NCBI GenBank assembly: GCA_965200685.1
Contig: OZ241379.1
Coordinates: forward strand, 806,001 to 870,000
Source of the DNA: Bin5 sp965200685
Lineage (GTDB): Bacteria > Chloroflexota > Anaerolineae > Caldilineales > Caldilineaceae
Length of the DNA: 64,000 bases
Direction of reading: 5' to 3'
Part shown: one piece after another, positions 59,363 to 64,000 of the stretch
Layout: every line of letters starts with the position of its first letter
How positions within the stretch are numbered: the first letter of the stretch is position 1
Notes under the pieces: generated by a model
What the model was told of the DNA's origin: nothing
Database searches by the model: none
What the model saw: the letters and a program-made list of their open reading frames with translations, nothing else
Translations under genes and position numbers: made by a program

Positions 59363-61443
59363 GCCGTGCGATTGAGCAGATTCAATAGGGGCCCGCGCTG
59401 TTCCATGCCATTTTCGCCGAAATCGCTCATACCCAGATAGACAGCTTGACGTGTGCGCCGCAGCAGCCCGGTCAGCAGCCGGCGGAGGCTTTCCTGGCGT
59501 TTTTGGAACTCGTCAAAGTCGGTCCAGATCTGGTCCGGTGGCCAATTGTGGGAAAGAACATAGGGGTGGGTCAAGGGCTGGTAGAGGCGTTCCCACCAGC
59601 CGCTCGCGCCGATATCGAGCCAGAACTGCACATTCATCGGGCGGTTACGCATCAGAAATGTGTAGGCCGGGGCAATAAAAACCGCATCCTCCGGCTCCGT
59701 CCAGCCTGGTAGATAGAGCGCGCCCAGCGCGCCACTGTCCACCAGGTCCAAGTAGGCGCGGCCGATATCAGTCTGTCCAGAGGATGGCAGGGTATCTTCT
59801 GTCTGTTCTTCAATGGCCCAACGGAAGTTGCGGGCGGATTTCACAAGCTGGTTGGCAATGCGGGCCGCGTCGATGTCGTCATGAAAGCCGAAACCGGGCT
59901 GGCTGAGCAGCTCGCCAAAGATGCGAGCAAAGAACTGATCGAGAGGCGTAAAGTCTGTCTGCGCGCGGTAGGCAGCCAGCCAATTGTACAGCCGTTGGTA
60001 GGATTCACCGATAACGAAGGTCACCCGCTGCTGCACATCCCCCCGCAGACGTTCAAAGGGGAGTAGCTCCCCGACGACAGTACCGCGCACGCCGTATACG
60101 GTGCGGCCCAACACATTGGCTCGTACTGGGTCCAGCGGCTCAATGGCCATATGGAGAGTGAGCACCACATCGGAGGGCAGAGGGATACGCTGCCAAGTCG
60201 GGTGCCCCAAAGCGGCTAAGGTCAACAGCGCGCGCGCGGCCGGCTCCGCGTTGAGGGAACGGCTCGGCCGGTGGCTGGCAGAGGGGATTCCCTTCTCATC
60301 TAGCCGAGTTTGAATGCTGAAGCGCAGGGCATCACTGACGAACGGGGCCATCACTGCGATCTGGCCCGGGGGAACACCCTCCTGCGTTACCAGCCGCTGG
60401 ATTTCGTCAACAGCCCAGTCGATCATCTGCGGATAGAAGCGGTGGGTGGTGAAGTGGAGCCGCGCGTGCGCTGAGGACTCCCGCTCCTGTTGAACAGTCC
60501 CTTGGATGGCCCTCTTGATGCGCTGGGTGAAGGCTTCCAAGGCGTCTGGCGTGCTGTACGAGCGGTCCAGACGCACGCTGTGCATGCTGAGGTCGGCCAG
60601 GCTTTCAGCGCGTTGCGGGTCCGCGCCCAAGAAGACGCGATAGCCAGCGTCCTCATCCACAAGGAGCAGGGCACTGTCCAGATGGGGGAGCCAGTGACGC
60701 ACCAGTTCCTGGGCCGCGAAGGTGTCCTCTTCGGCATTGTCAAAGATCAGATGGCGGTAGGAACGGAAAAGATGAGTTCGGCTCCATTCGTTTTCCAAGA
60801 TTTCATTGAGAAAGAGTTGCATCCACAGACTGAAATCGACCAAAGAATCGGCCAGACACAGGTCACGGAACTCCTGGCTGAGGCGTCGGGCTGTCCGCAG
60901 GACGTTCAGCCGCGCGGTCATCTGTTCCCCTTGGGGGACAGCCAACTCCAGGCGAGTGTAGGCTTGGTCAACGGAGAAGCCGTGCAGAGCCGCCTTGTTG
61001 AGGTTATCCAGTACTTGGCTGACAATACGGGCCGGTTGCAGACGGATGGCGTCGAACTCTCCCTGCCCAATCGCTTCGTCCACGAAGCGGGCCATATGGT
61101 ATTGGGTCGTCTCTAGGTTGAGGAAAGTCGGCTCTTTGTTTGGATCGGCAAAGCCCGCTGAGGGGGCCATCAATGGCCAGTATAAGGAGACAGCAGAACG
61201 AGCTAGGCCGGCCACAGTCGTTACCTGTACCGGCGCGCCGGCCGGCACATCTGCCCGCTGCAATGCCTCATGGTAGGGCCGTCCTAGGGTGCGCTGGGGA
61301 ACAAGCACGAGGATATCATCGCCCCGCACCCGTTCCTGGCGCAACAGGTGGCGAATCCGCTCAATGGCGACAGTCGTTTTGCCGACACCAAACGGGCCGT
61401 AAAGATACAGGATATTGGGTTGCAGAAGCAGTTCGTCGGCCAT
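59344..61443 (-). CDS. SF1 helicase/AddB-like P-loop protein
   Basis: A protein of about 699 residues from ATG 61443 (MADELLLQPNILYLYGPF). An in-frame GTG at 61488 would add 15 residues that are encoded by a palindromic repeat, so I prefer the shorter form; neither start has a good ribosome site. Walker A GPFGVGKTTVAIERI is near the N-terminus. The Walker B position reads LIFDNAEEDTF rather than DEXQ. Further on IAVMAPFVSDALRF and a UvrD_C-like region follow, but the later helicase motifs are weak. It may be an inactivated helicase like AddB. Function not known. Confidence 0.75.
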   Translation of the reverse strand: MADELLLQPNILYLYGPFGVGKTTVAIERIRHLLRQERVRGDDILVLVPQRTLGRPYHEALQRADVPAGAPVQVTTVAGLARSAVSLYWPLMAPSAGFADPNKEPTFLNLETTQYHMARFVDEAIGQGEFDAIRLQPARIVSQVLDNLNKAALHGFSVDQAYTRLELAVPQGEQMTARLNVLRTARRLSQEFRDLCLADSLVDFSLWMQLFLNEILENEWSRTHLFRSYRHLIFDNAEEDTFAAQELVRHWLPHLDSALLLVDEDAGYRVFLGADPQRAESLADLSMHSVRLDRSYSTPDALEAFTQRIKRAIQGTVQQERESSAHARLHFTTHRFYPQMIDWAVDEIQRLVTQEGVPPGQIAVMAPFVSDALRFSIQTRLDEKGIPSASHRPSRSLNAEPAARALLTLAALGHPTWQRIPLPSDVVLTLHMAIEPLDPVRANVLGRTVYGVRGTVVGELLPFERLRGDVQQRVTFVIGESYQRLYNWLAAYRAQTDFTPLDQFFARIFGELLSQPGFGFHDDIDAARIANQLVKSARNFRWAIEEQTEDTLPSSGQTDIGRAYLDLVDSGALGALYLPGWTEPEDAVFIAPAYTFLMRNRPMNVQFWLDIGASGWWERLYQPLTHPYVLSHNWPPDQIWTDFDEFQKRQESLRRLLTGLLRRTRQAVYLGMSDFGENGMEQRGPLLNLLNRTAVIRSE

Positions 61444-61457
61444 AACACCAGTGATCC

Positions 61458-61495
61458 GTAGTTCGTGAATGGTAACACCACCAACCACGAATCAC
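61458..61495. repeat. Dispersed intergenic palindrome at a gene start
   Basis: Arms GTAGTTCGTG (61458-61467) and CACGAATCAC (61486-61495) with one mismatch and an 18-nt loop. It lies between the selenoprotein stop and the ATPase start, and supplies the optional N-terminal extension of that ATPase. Confidence 0.6.
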
Positions 61496-61509
61496 CAACC
61501 AGCGCTTGT

Positions 61510-62283
61510 TTACGAACCACCGCCCCCTGCAGTTTCAGCAAGAAGTGCCTGAATGACCGCTTCCGAATAGGCGTACTGGCCTTCGCCGATCTTCAGATAG
61601 CGGATCTGTCCGCTTTTGTCGATAAAATACATGGCCGGCCAGTAACGATTGTGGTAGGAACGCCAGGTCTTCCAGTCGTTGTCAATGGCGACAGGGAAGG
61701 GAACATCAAGCCGCACAAGGGCCTCCTGTACGTTCGCCAGTTCCCGCTCAAACTGAAACTCCGGCGTGTGGACACCGATGATGACAAGACCATCGTCTGC
61801 GTACTTCTGGTGCCATTCCCTCAACGAGGGAATTACATGGATGCAGTTAATTCAGCCATATGTCCAGAACTCAACCAGCACTACTTTCCCGCGTAGGTCC
61901 GCCAGTTGCAATGGCGCGGAGTTCAGCCACACTTCGTTAAACAGTTCCGGGGCTTCGCCCCGAGGCTGCAGCTTGACGAGAAGAGCCTGCTGCTCTGGGG
62001 TAGGGCCAATGCCCTTAGCTGAGGCCTGCTCGGCCCGCAGTTCTTCGACACGGGTTTGAATCGCTTCAACCTTCGCAGCTCGCTCGGCCTCTGTGAATGT
62101 CCCGCCTAGATCTCGGGTTGGCAGCACTTCACCCTGGCGCCGGGCTGCTTCCGGCACAACACAAGCGGCCAGAAGCAGCCCGGCCAAGAACAAAAGCAGA
62201 GCGGACCACCACACCCTATGGCGTTGCCCACGCCTACCCACATCGCCTGTCATTCTCATCCTGTCAATATCATACCAAGTCAT
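61510..62283 (-). CDS. Selenocysteine-containing thioredoxin-fold (TlpA/DipZ-like) lipoprotein, UxxC
   Basis: The reading frame of 257 residues is interrupted only by a TGA at 61854-61852. The translation reads LVEFWTYG-U-INCIHVIP, where family members have CxxC, so the TGA replaces the first redox cysteine (Sec144, Cys147). The frame then continues through the rest of the fold: LREWHQKYADDGLVIIGVHT and the cis-Pro segment YWPAMYFID. The N-terminus is a lipoprotein signal (LLFLAGLLLAAC), so the domain faces outside and probably reduces or exchanges disulfides. A SECIS-like hairpin follows the TGA and SelB is encoded in the window. Start 62283 has AAGGAG upstream; ATG 62253 is an alternative. 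Automated calling would split it. Confidence 0.88.
61815..61854 (-). promoter_or_regulatory. Bacterial SECIS element downstream of the Sec UGA
   Basis: In the mRNA, UGA (61854-61852) is followed after 18 nt by AUUCCCUC-GUU-GAGGGAAU, an 8-bp perfect stem (61833-61826 with 61822-61815) with a 3-nt loop that begins with G. The 26 nt between UGA and loop, the stem length and the loop G all fit the published bacterial SECIS consensus as I recall it. Confidence 0.8.
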
Positions 62284-62359
62284 GGGGATACTTACTCCTT
62301 ATTCGTGCTTTCATGGTCGGTAGCGCATGGCCTCTGATCAGGCCCTGCTGTTGCACTGC

Positions 62360-62387
62360 TTGCACTTTAGCGACTACGCATTACAAT
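62360..62387 (+). promoter_or_regulatory. Candidate promoter of the two-component operon
   Basis: TTGCAC (62360-62365), a 16-nt spacer and TACAAT (62382-62387), about 92 nt before the response-regulator ATG. The -10 is a five-of-six match, the -35 five of six. Confidence 0.4.
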
Positions 62388-62479
62388 ACTCGTATGAAAT
62401 GATTACCGGATTCTTACGCGGCACCGCCACGTAAGCATTTTACAACATGTCCGTGGTATATGGAGGAGATGCGGGTCCA

Positions 62480-63187
62480 ATGGCTGGGGCACAGATTTTG
62501 ATTGTGGATGATGAGCCGAGTATCGGTGAGGTGGTGAGCCTGTATCTGCGCCAGGAAGGCTTCGGCACGACTGTAGTCAACGACGGGCAGACAGCACTGG
62601 AGATATTGCAGGCGCAACCGCCGGATCTGCTGATCCTAGACATCATGCTGCCGGGGGTAGATGGCTTTACGATTATGCGGCAGGTGCGGGCCGGAGGTAC
62701 GCTTCCGGTAATTCTGCTGACCGCGCGTAAGGATGAGATCGACCGCATTGTCGGGCTGGAACTGGGCGCGGATGATTATGTGGTCAAGCCGTTCAGCCCG
62801 CGTGAGTTGGTCAGCCGGGTGAAGGCTGTGTTGCGGCGCACGCAGCAGGCCGGCACACTGTCTACGGATGAGCGGCCTGTCATGTTTGGCGATGTACACA
62901 TCGACCCCCGCACCCATCAGGTGACCATCGCGGGTCAGGAGATCCCGATGACCGTCAAGGAATTTGCCCTGTTGTGGCTGTTCGCCAGCCATCCCCGCCA
63001 GGTGTTCAATCGTACCCAACTGCTGGACCGGGTGTGGGGCGTGACCGAATTTGTGGACCCCAGCACGGTTACGGTGCATGTGCGCCGCTTGCGCGAAAAG
63101 ATCGAGCGAGACCCATCAAACCCGCTGCATATCATCACAGTCTGGGGGGTGGGATATCGCTTTGAGCCGGGGGAGAAGCAGGCATGA
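62480..63187 (+). CDS. OmpR/PhoB-family response regulator
   Basis: The 235-residue two-domain regulator starts MAGAQILIVDDEPSIGEVV. ATG 62480 is preferred because GGAGGAGA lies upstream; ATG 62447 has no ribosome site. The receiver domain has the acidic pair DDE, the phosphorylated Asp in LLILDIMLPG, Thr/Ala in ILLTARK and Lys in VVKPFSPREL. The C-terminal winged helix (FNRTQLLDRVWG, VTVHVRRLREKIE, VWGVGYRFEP) binds DNA. It overlaps the sensor kinase start by 4 nt. The regulated genes are unknown; the operon is divergent from the selenoprotein gene. Confidence 0.94.
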   Translation: MAGAQILIVDDEPSIGEVVSLYLRQEGFGTTVVNDGQTALEILQAQPPDLLILDIMLPGVDGFTIMRQVRAGGTLPVILLTARKDEIDRIVGLELGADDYVVKPFSPRELVSRVKAVLRRTQQAGTLSTDERPVMFGDVHIDPRTHQVTIAGQEIPMTVKEFALLWLFASHPRQVFNRTQLLDRVWGVTEFVDPSTVTVHVRRLREKIERDPSNPLHIITVWGVGYRFEPGEKQA

Positions 63188-64000
63188 CAAATCGCTTTCC
63201 GTTGCCGATTTCGCTGTCGGTTCGCTTTCTGGGCGGGGTTATAACCGCACTGGTGGGCGGCCTGCTGCTGTTTACAGCGGTGCTGAACCCGCCCATGGAC
63301 GAGTTGCGGGCCATGGCCTTGTTCTTGACAGCTACTGCTCTGTTGTCTGTGGCGGCAGTCTATGGGGTCTACCGCTTGGGCTGGCTCTACCATTCGCCAC
63401 GTCTGAGCTGGACATTGCTAGGCGGCTATGGGTTGGCCAGTCTGCTGACCTTCCTGAATGTGTTTGTGACGGCTCGGCTGATGTTCGCTAGCGATCATGA
63501 TTTGCGTCTAGCCGCGGTCCTGCTGATCTTTGCCGGCGGCATTGCCACGGCCTTGGGCTATTTCTTAGCCACAGCTGTGACGGAAAAAATCCAGCGAGTG
63601 GAGCGGGCGGCCGCGGCTCTTGCTGCCGGAGAGCAGGATGTGCGCGTAGAGGTAGTGGGCAGTGATGAGCTAGCACGGCTCTCAGTTACCTTCAACCAGA
63701 TGGCGGCTCGTTTGGCAGCAGCGGAACGCAGTCGCCGAGAGACGGAACAGCTACGGCGCAATCTGCTGGCTTGGGTCGGCCATGATCTGCGTACACCCTT
63801 ATCTTCAATGCAGGCATTGGTAGAGGCTCTGGCCGATGGGATTGTCATTGAGCCGAGGGAAGTCCAACGTTATCTGCGGACACTACAACGGGATACAGCA
63901 TCCCTTTCAGCGTTGATCGATGATCTGTTTGAGATGGCGCAGATCGAGGCCGGCGGCCTGCATCTGGACAAGCAGCCCCTCTCTCTTGCGGACCTGATCT
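63184..64000 (+). CDS. Sensor histidine kinase, 3' end beyond window
   Basis: From ATG 63184 (overlapping the regulator stop as ATGA) the frame is open to the window edge, 272 codons. Four hydrophobic segments come first (for example FLGGVITALVGGLLLFTAVL and LLIFAGGIATALGYFLATAV). A HAMP-like linker follows (IQRVERAAAALAAGE, then SDELARLSVTFNQMAARLAA). The dimerisation H-box is WVGHDLRTPLSSMQA with the phospho-accepting His. The ATPase domain lies outside the window. It is the cognate partner of the adjacent OmpR-type regulator. No large extracellular sensor domain is seen, so it may sense membrane state. Confidence 0.92.
   Translation, partial: MTNRFPLPISLSVRFLGGVITALVGGLLLFTAVLNPPMDELRAMALFLTATALLSVAAVYGVYRLGWLYHSPRLSWTLLGGYGLASLLTFLNVFVTARLMFASDHDLRLAAVLLIFAGGIATALGYFLATAVTEKIQRVERAAAALAAGEQDVRVEVVGSDELARLSVTFNQMAARLAAAERSRRETEQLRRNLLAWVGHDLRTPLSSMQALVEALADGIVIEPREVQRYLRTLQRDTASLSALIDDLFEMAQIEAGGLHLDKQPLSLADLI

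Noticed and set aside
61510..62283. Pseudogene by nonsense mutation in the thioredoxin-like gene
   Set aside because: The single stop is UGA, falls exactly on the redox Cys, is followed by a SECIS-like hairpin, no other lesion is seen, and SelB is encoded nearby.
1..64000. tRNA or rRNA genes, CRISPR arrays, insertion sequences, integrases
   Set aside because: Read on both strands for characteristic sequence (T-loop, direct repeats with spacers, transposase motifs) and none was recognised. This was by eye, not by program.

Overview
The window reads as chromosomal DNA from a Gram-positive-like or deep-branching bacterium, most plausibly a member of the Chloroflexota (Anaerolineae/Caldilinea-type). 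That placement is an inference from GC-rich coding, lipoproteins with Ala/Pro/Glu-rich linkers, ScpA, many mandelate-racemase and aldo/keto-reductase-type catabolic genes, and an orphan sugar ABC cluster. It was not computed. No rRNA, tRNA, CRISPR array, transposase or integrase was recognised.

Layout. 1-2.7 kb (minus): an aromatic amino-acid operon aroH-pheA-aroF. It is preceded by a sigma70-like promoter, a small Phe/Tyr/Trp-rich leader ORF and an intrinsic terminator, which looks like a ribosome-mediated attenuator. 3.0-8.3 kb (plus): an SDR, a Uma2-nuclease remnant, a nitroreductase and a fused EndoQ-type PHP nuclease/UvrD helicase. 8.4-10.5 kb: an AT-rich type II-like restriction-modification pair. 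10.7-14.9 kb (minus): a coiled-coil protein, SelB and an aldo/keto reductase in one tight operon. 15-25 kb: an enolase-superfamily enzyme, a VOC protein, two glycosyltransferases, a Zn/Mn ABC permease and binding protein (no ATPase seen) with two Fur/Zur-like palindromes, a heptad-repeat coiled-coil protein, an aldo/keto reductase and a PlsC acyltransferase.

25.2-37.7 kb (minus) holds a 12.5-kb, four-gene, tightly packed cluster. It encodes a 1316-residue NERD nuclease-pseudokinase-kinase-P-loop ATPase, two nearly identical tandem copies of a ~600-residue unrecognised protein, and a 1640-residue protein with a C-terminal HerA/FtsK-like ATPase. It has the look of an anti-phage restriction module (compare DptF/G/H, PglW of BREX and MADS kinase/ATPase genes), but no modification genes accompany it. 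It is the best candidate here for an undescribed system.

38-43.6 kb: Dtd with an unknown partner; a radical-SAM DNA repair-type protein behind a SOS (GAAC-N4-GTTC) box; then hisB, a threonine-dehydratase-like enzyme, a DHODH-like protein and a membrane protein. 43.9-52.5 kb (plus): an amidohydrolase, a sugar ABC transporter (binding protein and two permeases), SucCD and acetyl-CoA synthetase, a plausible uptake-and-catabolism run. 52.6-64 kb: an orphan Dam-type methylase, ScpA, a 1267-residue triple-PGRP protein, CysQ, an SF1-helicase/AddB-like ATPase, a thioredoxin-fold lipoprotein, and an OmpR-type regulator with its sensor kinase (cut by the window end).

The thioredoxin-fold lipoprotein (61510-62283, minus) is interrupted by an in-frame TGA exactly at the first cysteine of its CxxC motif. 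An 8-bp hairpin with a G-first loop lies 18 nt downstream. Since SelB is encoded 48 kb away in the same window, I call it a selenoprotein with a UxxC redox centre. A family of short intergenic palindromes is also scattered through the right half of the window, in places forming the ends of reading frames.
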